From OLB9 sp041392785 (lineage in GTDB: Bacteria; Bacteroidota; Bacteroidia; Chitinophagales; Saprospiraceae), in the NCBI GenBank assembly GCA_041392785.1, contig JAWKLK010000006.1, positions 213,194-277,193 of the forward strand: a DNA stretch of 64,000 bases. The letters run 5' to 3'. The translations under genes were made by a program, and so were the position numbers. Of this stretch, positions 9,749 through 18,960 are shown piece after piece. Every line of letters starts with the position of its first letter. Position 1 is the stretch's first letter. The notes under the pieces are model-generated. The model was given only the letters and a program-made list of their open reading frames with translations. It was not told the DNA's origin and did not search any database.

Positions 9749-10516
9749 CTACCATAGTTTCCTTTGAATCGTGTCTGTTTTATCATTAGAGCAATCCGAA
9801 GAATCATAGTTTGTTTCACTATGACTTTTAATATTCAAAATTCTATGCTTGTAGTTTAATGCATTAATATACAATAATTTTCCTTCTAAAACTTCGTCCA
9901 TACCTAGAACTATTTTCAATGTTTCATTAACCATGTAGCTGCCTAAAATACCACAAAGTGCAGGATTAATTCCTATTACAGAGCAAGTCAGCTGGTTATT
10001 GTATTCTGAAATCTCAAATAAATCTGTTAGTTTGTAATTTTTATGATAGTGAAATATGGAGACATATCCTTGCCAATCAGTGACGGCCCCATGTACTAGC
10101 GGAATATTGTTTGCATTACATTGCTGATCAATGAGCATTCTCGTAGCCGCATTATCAGTACAATCGCAAATAATATTATAATTTCTAAAAATAGATTCAG
10201 CATTATGCTCATTTATTTCAGTATCAAAATTTTGTATTCTAATTTCAGGATTCTGAGCAATCAACTTGCTACATAATACTTCTGACTTTTTCTTTCCAAC
10301 ATCGCTTTGTGTAAAGCGAAATTGTCTATGAAGATTTGTAACATTAACTATATCAAAATCACAGATCCCTATAGAGCCAACTCCCATGGCTGCAAGATAA
10401 GAAGCAACAATATTTCCTAATCCACCTGCCCCTATGATTAAAACTGAAGATGCTGCTATAAGCTCTTGGCCTTTTTCTCGGATTTCTGGTAATAGTATCT
10501 GCTGCTGATATCTCAC
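9749..10516 (-). CDS. ThiF/MoeB/HesA-type E1-like adenylyltransferase
   Basis: The 255-residue product is an E1-like enzyme that would adenylate the C-terminal Gly of a ubiquitin-fold carrier. It has the glycine loop GAGGLGN (29-35), the R-rich LHRQFRFTQSDVGKKK segment, the CDCTDN metal/ATP motif and a GINPALCGILG helix. The paired Zn-binding CxxC motifs of MoeB are not evident. The ATG overlaps the stop of the DUF4132 gene, and the operon begins with a protein ending in Gly-Gly, so a dedicated carrier is at hand. Molybdopterin or thiamine synthesis is an alternative, but no other such genes are nearby. Confidence 0.88.
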   Translation of the reverse strand: MRYQQQILLPEIREKGQELIAASSVLIIGAGGLGNIVASYLAAMGVGSIGICDFDIVNVTNLHRQFRFTQSDVGKKKSEVLCSKLIAQNPEIRIQNFDTEINEHNAESIFRNYNIICDCTDNAATRMLIDQQCNANNIPLVHGAVTDWQGYVSIFHYHKNYKLTDLFEISEYNNQLTCSVIGINPALCGILGSYMVNETLKIVLGMDEVLEGKLLYINALNYKHRILNIKSHSETNYDSSDCSNDKTDTIQRKLW

Positions 10517-11406
10517 TTTCTATTGATTTGCGAGATTATTGTAGGGTCAGTAATCTTATCATCATTGGCTAGCAACATAGCTTTTGAAATAATGACTGAC
10601 AATCCATTATCTCCTTCAAAGGGTATATAGAGATTGTCTGTCTCAATTTTCTTGCTTCTGTCCGGCACAATACATAGATATTGATCATTGGGCTCCATTA
10701 AAATATTAGTACTACCTATATGAATCTTATAAGTACGTAGTTTCCCTTTTACAACCACGAATTTATCAATCAGACTTGTAACATTTGAAATTTTCAATCG
10801 TGGAATCAGCCTCGTCAATATCTCTTTCCTGTTTTTTGCCAATTCTGACAAGTCACCAAATGAATAGGAATGCCAGTAGTTCCTGTAGGCAGGTAATCCT
10901 CCAGAATCTCTCCATGTCGGATCATTTCCTACACTGCCTACACCTACAAATAAATCTACATCCCGCATAACTTCCGAAAAAATCAAAGGCGGCACGTCAA
11001 TTAAATCCACTAATTCTTCAGTTTCTACATTGACGAAACGCACTTGGTCAGTAGTGATGTAATTCCAAATTCCTGATGAATTATATTCATCATTTTGTTC
11101 CAAGGCATTTACCCAATACTCAGCCCTTAAATTATAATCTGGTAAGTGTAAAGTGGCAGTATCTTGATCTCCGCCATCCCACGCTCCAATAAGCCTAGCA
11201 TGCCAGTGTCTGCCCTTTGCTAACGTAACATACTGGTGTTGTTTCAGTATATGGGACGCCATCCGATTACTATAATTTCTAGTGCTTATTTCAGCATCTG
11301 TAAGTATATAAATCTCTCTAAATGCTTGTTTGAAAGGCTGTAGAATTTCACCATCTAATAAAAATTGTCTCCACTGTTTTACCTCCTGTGTGGAACTATT
11401 TACAGG
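10513..11406 (-). pseudogene. DUF4132/DUF7737 protein, C-terminal segment (frameshifted)
   Basis: This is the C-terminal part of one DUF4132-family gene. An ATG at 11262 opens 249 codons, but the same frame runs upstream to about 11406 with family sequence (QPFKQAFREIYILTDAE, then TRNYSNRMASHILKQHQ), so 11262 is not a true start. IHIGSTNILMEPNDQYLCIV near the end is the hallmark of the C-terminal DUF7737 domain of MolR-like proteins. At ~11403-11407 the middle segment ends in LWQPCK where the family has LWHPV; one extra A (CAAC for CAC) explains the shift. The function of the family is unknown; E. coli MolR is a distant relative. Confidence 0.8.
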
Positions 11407-12631
11407 GTTGCCATAATGTTACGCTTTCATATTGATTGATATCTACAATATTCCCGCCCATATCTATCCATTGTTTATTGATAAAGATTGATTCCTTACA
11501 ATCTGGACCATTATGGAAACAAAATATCACCTTATTAATTACAAAAGATAACAATCCATGCTCTAGATATTTCTCGCGGAAATAACTGATGGAAATGCGC
11601 CTATCTGTTCGCAGCATTCTATCAAATCTTTCTTTTTGAACAGATGTGGTCTGCTCAAGCTGTTTTTGTTTTTCTTTGAATTTTTTAAATTTTTCAGCAT
11701 ATTTATCTTTTACTATTTGTGGTACTGATTTTTGTTCAGACCCATCTTTTTTATACCACCTAAGGTTACTTTTACCAATACCCGTCAGCTCGATTACCGC
11801 TGTATAATCATCAAATACTTTGGCTATTTTATGATCTTCCAATTTAAAGTCATCAACTGCCAAATCTTCAATTTCTATTGGCGTCACGCCAAGTTTTTGA
11901 GCAGCATCGTTTATATAATTCTCAATTAATTTGAGTGTATTATTTTGCTTAATTTTTATTTTTAATTTTGATAATTGGGCAATGCCATCCAAGCCTTTGG
12001 ATGCATAGAGGCTATACAGGCATGCATTACCCACTGACGCAGATGCTGGGCCCTTATTAGGAATTTTCTTGAAACATCGCTCAGCTAATTTACTTAAGGT
12101 TTGGATAGTTTTACCATCGTAATACCTCGATGACATCCACACAAATCCTTTAATAATATTTGCATTAGTTTCTTCCAAAAATTCATAAGTATTATAAGTA
12201 TCTACTCTTTCGGTATAAGTTATAGTATGAGTATAAGTTGTCTCTTTGAGATTTATAATAAAATTGAACCACTCATGTGTAATCTTCTTAAATGTATCTG
12301 CACCCAATACATCAATTACAGATTTAGTTTCATTCATGAATTTTTGGGTTGGCTTACTTCCATTTACATTCTGTGCATAGGCCATTAATTGGTATAAATT
12401 ATTTCTATCATTTTCATTTTGTTGATCTATAAGTTCATTGGCAAAAGCCTTAAGTCCATCTTTCCCTAAAAAATAGCAAGGCATTATACTAGCGTCATCT
12501 TCAGCTTCATGTTTAAATATTATTTCATCTATTTTTTTAATAATTTTGACCATTTCCTTATTATGATATCCAAAATTAAAGGATTTTAATTTCCTATTTA
12601 TTTTAGATAATAAATCTATTGAATTAGGCAT
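11396..12631 (-). pseudogene. DUF4132 protein, middle segment with IS-derived start
   Basis: This 411-codon frame is the middle of the DUF4132 gene. Its first residues, MPNS, are encoded by the terminal inverted repeat of the adjacent IS1595-family element, and the native sequence resumes at IDLLSKINRKL. When the element and one copy of the flanking 12-bp repeat are removed, the upstream segment (ending GQEEIDL) joins it in frame. It ends early at CK* because of the single-base insertion near 11407. A fragment could still be made from the IS-borne ATG. Typical features are HEAT-like helices (LGKDGLKAFANELIDQ) and YDGKTIQTLSKLAERCFKKI. Confidence 0.8.
12609..12620. repeat. Left target repeat of IS1595-family copy 1
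   Basis: The 12 bases AATAAATCTATT immediately left of the element match 11 of 12 bases of TATAAATCTATT at 13583-13594 on its right. This is a target duplication longer than the 8 bp usual for IS1595 elements. Copy 2 has an exact 12-bp repeat. Confidence 0.7.
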
Positions 12632-13582
12632 ATTATAAATGAATTTAACCCCTATATTTGCTACAAATATAGTTAATATAATGGAAGCAAAATTTAAAAG
12701 CCTATCAATATTTGAGTTTCAGAGCAAATTTCCTGATGAAGATTCTTGTTATGCTTATTTATCAGAATTAAAGTGGAAAGGTGGTTATGAATGTCCCAAA
12801 TGCAAACATAAAAAGCATTGCAAAGGCATCAACAAATACGATCGGCAATGTACTAAATGTGGATATCTAGAGAGTCCAACGGCTGGTTCTCTGTTTCATA
12901 AAGTAAAATTTTCAATCCTTAAAGCGTTTTGGATTGTGTATTATGTTTCAACGAGTAAAAAAGGAATTGCATCTACTGAACTAAGTCGAAAACTTGATTT
13001 AAGACAAAAGACATGTTGGATGTTTAAGCAAAAAGTCATGCAAGCCATGGCTAGTAGTGGAGATAATCTTTTGACTGGCAAAGTAGAAGTTGATGAGTTC
13101 GTGATCGGTCAGCAAGAGGAAGGCGTAGTTGGGAGGAAAAATAAGAATAAAAGATTGATAGTCATAGCCATAGAAAAAGGTGGGAAAGGAGCTGGCCGCA
13201 TATATGCTAAACAAATTGATAGATCGACAAAGAATAATTTGAAAACTTTCATGGATAAAACCATTTCAAAGTCAGCAGAAATAAAAACCGATGCTTGGTC
13301 GTCATATCGAAGTTTAGAGAAAGAAATGCCAAATCTCAAAACGGAGAAATCGAAGAAGAAAGGAAGTAATTTTACAGTAATGCATCGAATAATTATGGGA
13401 TTTAAATCTTGGTTGAGAGGCATACATGGTCACGCTAAACATCTGCAATACTATCTAGATGAATATTGTTACAGATACAATCGAAACAAGATGAAGGAGG
13501 GTATTTTTGATAATCTACTACTGCGAATGATAAAGCACAAACCTGTTCCATATAAAACACTAATTGCTTAAATGCCTAATTC
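12621..13582 (+). mobile_element. IS1595-family insertion sequence, copy 1
   Basis: The element is 962 bp with terminal inverted repeats GAATTAGGCAT/ATGCCTAATTC and carries a single transposase gene. It is the same length as the copy at 40027-40988 and nearly identical to it, in opposite orientation. It sits inside the DUF4132 gene. Its outer repeat contains ATGCCTAATTC, which gives the downstream gene a new in-frame start. Confidence 0.92.
12639..13571 (+). CDS. IS1595-family (ISXO2-like) transposase
   Basis: The 310-residue DDE transposase has an N-terminal zinc ribbon (CPKCKHKKHC...CTKC, about residues 51-75) and a catalytic domain starting GKVEVDEFVIGQ, then IKTDAWSSYR, and an acidic residue in LDEYCYRYNR. 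The start may instead be the Met at residue 15 (MEAKFKSLSIFEFQ), the usual kind of start in this family. It differs from the second copy by one visible residue (Ser for Thr at SPTAGSLFH). Intact and possibly active. Confidence 0.93.
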   Translation: MNLTPIFATNIVNIMEAKFKSLSIFEFQSKFPDEDSCYAYLSELKWKGGYECPKCKHKKHCKGINKYDRQCTKCGYLESPTAGSLFHKVKFSILKAFWIVYYVSTSKKGIASTELSRKLDLRQKTCWMFKQKVMQAMASSGDNLLTGKVEVDEFVIGQQEEGVVGRKNKNKRLIVIAIEKGGKGAGRIYAKQIDRSTKNNLKTFMDKTISKSAEIKTDAWSSYRSLEKEMPNLKTEKSKKKGSNFTVMHRIIMGFKSWLRGIHGHAKHLQYYLDEYCYRYNRNKMKEGIFDNLLLRMIKHKPVPYKTLIA

Positions 13583-14016
13583 TATAAATCTATTTCTTCT
13601 TGGCCTTTTAATTTTTGAAATTTTATAATGCTTGATAATAACGGTTTAAATAAATATTGAAAATCAAATCCTACTTCATAAAAATTTTTTATTATAAATT
13701 CTGTGATCAACAAAACTTGGTTCAACAATAATGTGGCATTTTGCTCAAATATTGATCTATCCTTTACGAGATAGGTAATTAATTTAAAATAAGTAAATTC
13801 TTTATCATTCCAAGTACCAAGCGGTTCTTCCCTTTTTTGATATAAATCGAACAATGTGATTAATAGCTCTGTCTTTTGAGTATCTGTTAAATTCCTAATT
13901 TCAAAATCTATTAGCTTATTAACAGTTGATGCATTTATATTTTTTTCAACTTTTTGGAAAAGCAACTCAAATTCTGAATAATCCTCTTTCTTCTTAAAAA
14001 AATCAAATAGCCCCAT
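13582..14016 (-). pseudogene. DUF4132 protein, N-terminal segment (cut by IS1595-family element)
   Basis: This 144-codon frame begins MGLFDFFKKKEDYSEFELLF and consists of predicted helices. Its last codons (GQEEIDL, stop) fall at the IS junction: the target repeat supplies the Leu codon and the IS end supplies the stop. Joined to the segment at 12631 without the IS it continues DLLSKINRK. It is therefore the start of the disrupted DUF4132 gene, not a separate gene; the reconstructed protein would be about 840 residues. It starts 8 bp after the Gly-Gly carrier-like gene. Confidence 0.78.
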
Positions 14017-14023
14017 AGCAATA

Positions 14024-14413
14024 TTAGCCTCCTATTAAAGGTGTTAGTTTTACGAAAGAAATAATAGAATCTTGTTTTAGTGATATAGTCTCACTTAATT
14101 CATCGACTTGTTTATCATCTACCAATATAAAATATCCGTTTTTTTGAAATGCATCTAGAGCAATGTAAACTTGCTTCTCAGGGTCTATGAATTGACGTTT
14201 CTTTAATTTGTAACCATTTAAGGTTTTTTCTGATTCGGTAGGCTCAATTAAGCCTTGGTAATATTCTGGAAATTTAGTGTTATATTGCTCTACTTCGAAT
14301 GTTACACGCTTTTCTATAAGTTCCTTCGCTGTGATAAACTCAGATTCAACATTGATTTCAAACTGATGGGTAATAGTCCCATTCAATTGTTCATCTTTTA
14401 TCATTATATTCAT
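14024..14413 (-). CDS. Small protein ending in Gly-Gly, ubiquitin-like carrier candidate
   Basis: The 129-residue product opens with a possible beta hairpin (MNIMIKDEQLNGTITHQFEI), then a helix (ITAKELIEKRVTFEVEQYN), and closes with two strands and the tail SIISFVKLTPLIGG. A terminal Gly-Gly after a hydrophobic strand is the hallmark of MoaD, ThiS and ubiquitin-like carriers, which E1-like enzymes adenylate. The operon downstream encodes a ThiF-type enzyme, which supports this role. The protein is longer than MoaD (~80 residues), with an insert around residues 45-80. I do not recognise the family by name; the carrier role is an inference from the tail and the neighbours. Confidence 0.65.
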   Translation of the reverse strand: MNIMIKDEQLNGTITHQFEINVESEFITAKELIEKRVTFEVEQYNTKFPEYYQGLIEPTESEKTLNGYKLKKRQFIDPEKQVYIALDAFQKNGYFILVDDKQVDELSETISLKQDSIISFVKLTPLIGG

Positions 14414-14460
14414 AAAAAATTTGTTAAATTGAATGAAAAATAAAAAATAATTCTACTTTA

Positions 14461-14468
14461 CAAATTTA
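14461..14468 (-). promoter_or_regulatory. Possible Bacteroidota -7 element upstream of the carrier/E1 operon
   Basis: On the minus strand this reads TAAATTTG, matching the Bacteroidota -7 consensus TAnnTTTG, about 50 bp before the first start codon of the operon. No TTG at the usual -33 distance is clear, and the region is very AT-rich, so a chance match is quite possible. Confidence 0.3.
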
Positions 14469-14469
14469 A

Positions 14470-14935
14470 GTAAATATAATAGATACTATCTATAGTTTTA
14501 TAATATTTACAAGTAAAAACATAAAAACATATCCAAAGAGTCAAATGATAAATCACGTACTCATGTCTTTAGAACTGCCACTCTACATATTGGACTCATT
14601 CAAAGTAACCATTTTGTCAAATGAGATATCATTTGTTAATAAGCCATGTTGTATATTTATCATCATCCTGAGGAGTAATATAACAAGTTTTATCGGATAT
14701 GGGTTTTTCATTGTTTAATTTTTTTTAGATTTAAATTATTGCTAATTTTTTTTCTTTGGTGGATCAACATTTTTGATATTTTTCTGATTTTTCATGTGAT
14801 TTTCTAAATTTCTAAGATCATTGGTTTAGTAATTATTGTGTGATCATAAATGCTTTTTCATTAGTTTTAGTATTAGATTAAGTTCAACTTATTGAAATAA
14901 TCGAATTGTTCTTCAAATTTTTCTGTCTTGCTCTT
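14470..14935. other. AT-rich intergenic stretch without a gene
   Basis: About 465 bp between two minus-strand operons. Every frame is full of stops; I see no RNA gene, attC-like palindrome or IS end. It presumably holds the promoter of the operon to its left and the transcription end of the one to its right. Confidence 0.6.
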
Positions 14936-15307
14936 TTATTCTTTAATTTTTATTTCTCCTGTCTTGTACAAATTTATTGCTTTTTGTAAAATGTCTTCTA
15001 TTGTCTGCAAAGGTAAATCCTCGTTTGGGTCAAATAACATTATTTTCATTCGGGAACGGTCTTCTTGAATTAAAAATGGTTCATCAAACCGTTTCCCTTC
15101 TACAATTCCTATGTACGGTTGTTTGTATTTTTTGTGAACCCATAAATAGCAAAACATTTTTCCTTTATAACAGAAAAACGGCATTCCGTACTTCCAAGCA
15201 TTGGTAACGTCTTCGTCTTGTTGCAAAATAATTTCTCTCAACGCAATAAGCGTCCCTTTTATAGGCTCGTCTTGTTGTAAGTAAAAATTATCTAATTCTC
15301 TCATCAT
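14936..15307 (-). CDS. DUF1801 (YdhG-like) domain protein
   Basis: The 123-residue product has the DUF1801 pattern: an N-terminal helix, then AWKYGMPFFCYKGKMFCYLWVHKK and IGIVEGKRFDEPFLIQEDRSRMKI. This fold is iron-chaperone-like (frataxin/YdhG) but the biochemical role is uncertain. Its start overlaps the stop of the GyrI-like gene by one base (TAATG), so the two are translationally coupled in an operon with the WYL regulator. Confidence 0.82.
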   Translation of the reverse strand: MMRELDNFYLQQDEPIKGTLIALREIILQQDEDVTNAWKYGMPFFCYKGKMFCYLWVHKKYKQPYIGIVEGKRFDEPFLIQEDRSRMKIMLFDPNEDLPLQTIEDILQKAINLYKTGEIKIKE

Positions 15308-15765
15308 TATTTAACTGCTACAAATATATCAACTTCTGCATTTTCTGGATTTTGTGCTTTCTCGCCATACACTTCAAAGTCGGCTGTAAAAGTTCTGTCT
15401 AAATCCGAATTCCATATTTTTGTCCACTCGCCAAAAACCATTCCCTGCAATACATTTCCTTTTGCAATGTGTTTCGTATAAGTTGCTTCGTCAAAAGCTT
15501 TGCCAACCATGCCGTTTGGAATTGTGTCTAAATTTTCTACTTTACAACCCAAAATAGTTGTGTACGGTTTTGAGTGGTCTTTTTCGTATTCGGTGTAAAT
15601 GCAATAAATTGAATTGTCAATTTTATTCGGTATTTGTTCGGCAATTCCTTCTGCCATAAATTTATTCCACAAAGCTGGAATATCTTGGCTTGCTTGTCCA
15701 TTTTCATTGGTAGCTCTTACTGAAATGCCGATTACACTGAATTTTTGAATTGTTTGATTACTCAT
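15307..15765 (-). CDS. GyrI-like / AraC effector-binding domain protein
   Basis: The ~152-residue protein resembles stand-alone GyrI-like small-molecule-binding domains, with VIGISVRATNENGQASQDIPALWNKF and later IYTEYEKDHSKPYTTILGCKV and ADFEVYGEK. Such proteins bind drugs or other ligands, or feed AraC- or WYL-type regulation. I start at the internal Met (MSNQTIQKF, 15765); the frame extends to 15795 with a poor N-terminus. It lies between a WYL regulator and a DUF1801 gene, a combination often seen in Bacteroidota. Confidence 0.8.
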   Translation of the reverse strand: MSNQTIQKFSVIGISVRATNENGQASQDIPALWNKFMAEGIAEQIPNKIDNSIYCIYTEYEKDHSKPYTTILGCKVENLDTIPNGMVGKAFDEATYTKHIAKGNVLQGMVFGEWTKIWNSDLDRTFTADFEVYGEKAQNPENAEVDIFVAVK

Positions 15766-15819
15766 TTTTTTTGAATTTTGATATTTGAGCAACAAAAGTA
15801 AAAGGCACCTGCGACAACC

Positions 15820-16540
15820 CTATGTCAAGGGTGTTGACAAATATTTTTCTCTGCAAATTTCAAAATATTCTTGAAGGGTTATTTTATGTGGTTCAAACTT
15901 GTCTCCGTGTATATGCAAACTTTTAATTCTATCAAGACGAAATGCTCTAAAATCCCTTCGCAACCTGCAAAATGCAATGAGTATCCAATTTTCTTTTGTA
16001 CTATAAATTGCAAATGGCTCAATGGTTCTTTCTGTGGTTTGGTTTGTGTCGGGAGAATGATATAAAATTTTTGTGAGATTAAAATTTGTCAACGCCAATT
16101 GTAAAGTTGCTAAATAATTACTTGTACTGTCGTTGTCTGAATTTTGCCTAAACACAATGCGTTCAGAAAGCAAGTTCGCTTTATCTTTTGTGTTGTTTTT
16201 TAATACCGATTTTATTTTAAAAATTGCTCCTGAATATTCGTTTACAAATGAAGCGTCTTTGTTTTTTAAAATAAGTTTTTCTGCTGTAATTAATGCGTTG
16301 GCTTCGCTTTCAGTAAACATTATTGGCGGAATCCTATATCCGTCCATTATGGTAACCCTTCCCTTCTTCTGTCAAAATAGGAACGCCTGCTTGCATCAAT
16401 GCTTTTATATCTCTATAAATTGTTCTGTTACTTACTGAAAATTTGTTAGCCAATTCCGAAGCTGTCAAAAGTCGTTTAGTTTGCAACTGAGTCAGAATTG
16501 CTGTCAGTCGTGAGAGTCGTTTTGTGTCATTATTGTTCAT
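15820..16540 (-). pseudogene. YafY-type HTH-WYL regulator, frameshifted
   Basis: Two overlapping frames make up one regulator. The first (16334-16540) is the DeoR-like HTH domain (LTASELANKFSVSNRTIYRD). The second (15820-16347) is the linker and WYL domain (GYRIPPIMFTESEANAL, then TERTIEPFAIYSTKENWILI and RDFRAFRLDRIKSL). The family continues EEGKGYxIMDGYRIPP; here the frame shifts between GKGY and IMDGYRI near 16345 by one extra or two missing bases. It probably controlled the two genes downstream. Natural decay or a sequencing error cannot be told apart. Confidence 0.85.
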
Positions 16541-16887
16541 TTTTCAGTCTGACTGTTTTAAATACAGGTTTTCTTGCATTACGCCTAATAAGAGGGTTAA
16601 CGCAATATGGCGCCAATTCAGAATACAAATATAATGCTGTATTCATATATACCTGACACCAATCTGACTTTTTGTCTCCGATTTATGTCATACCTTCTTC
16701 TCTAGTACTTAAGTTGTTTTTCCTTAGTAAAGCATGACCTTGATTGAATTACCGTAGCTATGCTGCTATTTATTATGAAAATCATTACTTTCTATATCCA
16801 TACAAAACTCGACCTAAGATAGAATCCTTCTTATTCTAAACCACATAGATCCGCAAATAGTCTTCGACACTATTTCCAGCCTTAAGT
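16541..16887. other. Junction between core chromosome and cassette array; no gene seen
   Basis: About 350 bp with no convincing coding frame. It lies between the WYL regulator and the first recognisable cassette boundary (GTTATGTCA at 16888). No attC-like palindrome is evident here, so this is probably the distal end of the array or an eroded last site. Confidence 0.5.
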
Positions 16888-16905
16888 GTTATGTCATGTA
16901 ACTTT

Positions 16906-17769
16906 TCATTGATAATTCATTGATATTGTTTTTCCAAAAATTAGATTTATATCTACTCTTAGTTCTTTAAATATAATGGTATTTACTGTTTCTAAAGGAT
17001 ATCCTTTTAAAAAATTTGTATGCTGATTTAAACGACCTTTGTTTTTGAAGGATAGTTGGTACTCACCATCTACATATGGGTTTTTCATGTCGAATTTGTA
17101 TTTGATTATTTGGTTAGGTTGAACTGAAACTATGCTAATTGGCTCTATTGTGTATGTTTTTATAAATAGTGAATCTATTTTATTTTCTGTATTGTTTTCA
17201 ATTTCTACATCTGTTATAGGTAGATATTCAAATGACATCACTCCTTCATTAATTCGCCAAGGTTTCTCCATTGTGAAAGCTATTCCTTCGTTTGATATTT
17301 TTAGAGTATCTTTCATATTTTCATTGCCAAATTTGAGTTTATCTTTAAGAATTATTAGAGAGTCTGCTAATTCGTACTTTCCATAAGTTATATCTCCACC
17401 CATCATATGATGGTTTAAAGCTTTAAATGTTCGGTTTTCTCTGAATTCAACATCTACTCCTTCTTCCCAGTAAAACTTGGTTGAGAATAAGACTGGCGAT
17501 AAGTTTCGTATTTTGTTTACTGCGAATAAAATGCAAATTAATAATGCTATTGAGATTAACCAAATCATGAATCCACCAAGTCTTTTGTGGACAAATTTGA
17601 TTTTGGATTTAGTGGTAATAAGAACTGCTATTAGACTTGAGATTATAAAACAAGGAACACCAAGGTAAATAGTTAGAATGCCGAAACCAACCGTAATCTG
17701 CTCATGATAAATTAGACCACCAGATAGCAAACTAATTATAAGAAAGAATATTCTTATTCCTTGTTTCAT
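16906..17769 (-). CDS. Cassette gene: membrane protein of unknown function
   Basis: The 287-residue product has three hydrophobic segments in the first ~90 residues (about 5-21, 28-51 and 66-85) followed by a beta-rich soluble domain of ~190 residues with YGKYELADSLIILKDKLKF. Its cassette is bounded by GTTATGTCA at 16888 and TGACATAAC at 17804-17812, a clear inverted pair. It is the most distal cassette recognised. I do not recognise the family. Confidence 0.72.
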   Translation of the reverse strand: MKQGIRIFFLIISLLSGGLIYHEQITVGFGILTIYLGVPCFIISSLIAVLITTKSKIKFVHKRLGGFMIWLISIALLICILFAVNKIRNLSPVLFSTKFYWEEGVDVEFRENRTFKALNHHMMGGDITYGKYELADSLIILKDKLKFGNENMKDTLKISNEGIAFTMEKPWRINEGVMSFEYLPITDVEIENNTENKIDSLFIKTYTIEPISIVSVQPNQIIKYKFDMKNPYVDGEYQLSFKNKGRLNQHTNFLKGYPLETVNTIIFKELRVDINLIFGKTISMNYQ

Positions 17770-17810
17770 TCTATTTCATGTGATTCTTGGTTTTTATTTT
17801 TATGTGACAT

Positions 17811-17935
17811 AACGTTTTGCAGCTTGGCGAAGTGGCGGATTTTCTGCACCAAAGTTACAAAAAAATCCTAAACTTTGGTTAAGCACTTTCGCTTCTAAAA
17901 AAGCACCGAACCCGCCATTTTGCCAAACTGCTGTT
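17811..17935 (-). repeat. attC-like site 1 (long form)
   Basis: This ~125-bp site has outer arms TTTTGCAGCTTGGCGAAGTGGCGG and the near-complement CCGCCATTTTGCCAAACTGC, with a long variable centre containing a second inverted repeat (CCAAAGTT/AACTTTGG). It belongs with the site at 28581. Confidence 0.75.
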
Positions 17936-18001
17936 GAACTAAACCTTCGGTAGCTATTTGGCTTGATTCTTGGCATAAATACTCCAAATAAATTTTGTAA
18001 A

Positions 18002-18960
18002 ATGTCAACAAAAAAAAGCGACCTGAAGATCTAGGTCAACACACACTCATTGCTCAAGCGCGAGCACAAGTTAAGGGTTTTTCTGAACTCATAGATAAGT
18101 TTGAGATAAAACTTTCTGTCCTTGGACGCACCGAGAGTACCTTCAAAAATTATGCCCGACATATCGCCAAACTGGCAATACATTACAACTGCCTTCCTAC
18201 TGAACTCAATGAAGACCAGATTTGCGATTACCTTCATCTGCTTAAGCAGAAGCATAACACGCCTTCTGATTCTTATTTCAAGCACACTGTGTATGGTCTA
18301 CGTATGCTCTGCAAAATTGAACACATCAAGCCTCATGATATCGGCATCCCGAGCATCAAACGGCCAAATAAGTTGCCTGTGGTTTTGTCAAAAGCCGAGT
18401 TGTGGTCACTATTAAATGCGCCTGATTTACTAAAACACAAGATTCTCATCGGACTACTTTATGGCTGTGGTTTGCGATGTTTGGAAGCCAGAAGTGTGCG
18501 TATTCAAGATATTGATTTTCATCGCAAATCCTTGCATGTTGTCCAAGGCAAAGGTAAGAAAGATCGATATGTGCCTATCAGCGAACACCTTATTAGAGGT
18601 ATCCTAAAGTACATAGATGCTGAAAATCCAGATACTTGGCTCTTTAATGGTCAGCCAGAGGCTAATCGCAAAGGTGGAGATTTCGACTCACGCTATTCCC
18701 AAAAAGGTGTTCAATGGGCAGTCGCTAGTGCTGCTAAGAAAGCTGGTATCATCAAGCACATCAATGTCCATACTTTGCGCCATACATTCGCTACGCACTT
18801 GTTGGAAGATGGCATGGACATCATGACACTCAAGGACATACTCGGGCACGAACGCATAGAGACAACGCTGGTCTATCTCCACATTGCACAAAGCGGTCGT
18901 CGCAAACCATTCAGCCCTCTAGACACCTTGTTTGCAGAATGCGCGCCACGTACGAAGTAG
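18002..18960 (+). pseudogene. Tyrosine recombinase of the IS91-like element, frameshifted near the start
   Basis: The catalytic domain is complete: Arg in GLRCLEARSVRIQDID, the Lys region GKGKKDRYVP, HTLRHTFATHLLEDG, and GHERIETTLVYLH with the Tyr nucleophile. An N-terminal SAM-like domain (STFKNYARHIAKLA) precedes it. The only ATG, at 18002, is out of frame: it leads into a run of eight A, and one extra A would join MSTKK to KRPEDLGQHTL. Internal starts such as 18289 would give a truncated protein. The gene overlaps the transposase. It is not identifiable as an integron integrase. Confidence 0.82.

Noticed and set aside
13582..14016. Independent small gene
   Set aside because: Its end coincides with the IS junction, and it joins the DUF4132 middle segment in frame once the IS is removed.
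9749..14413. Bil/Bub antiphage ubiquitin-like system
   Set aside because: E1-like and carrier-like genes are present, but there is no E2-like or deubiquitinase gene. DUF4132 is not part of those systems as I know them.
18002..18960. Integron integrase (IntI)
   Set aside because: The recombinase overlaps an IS91-like transposase and is plus-strand at the distal end of the array. I see no IntI-specific insert or attI next to it, so it belongs to the IS91-like element.
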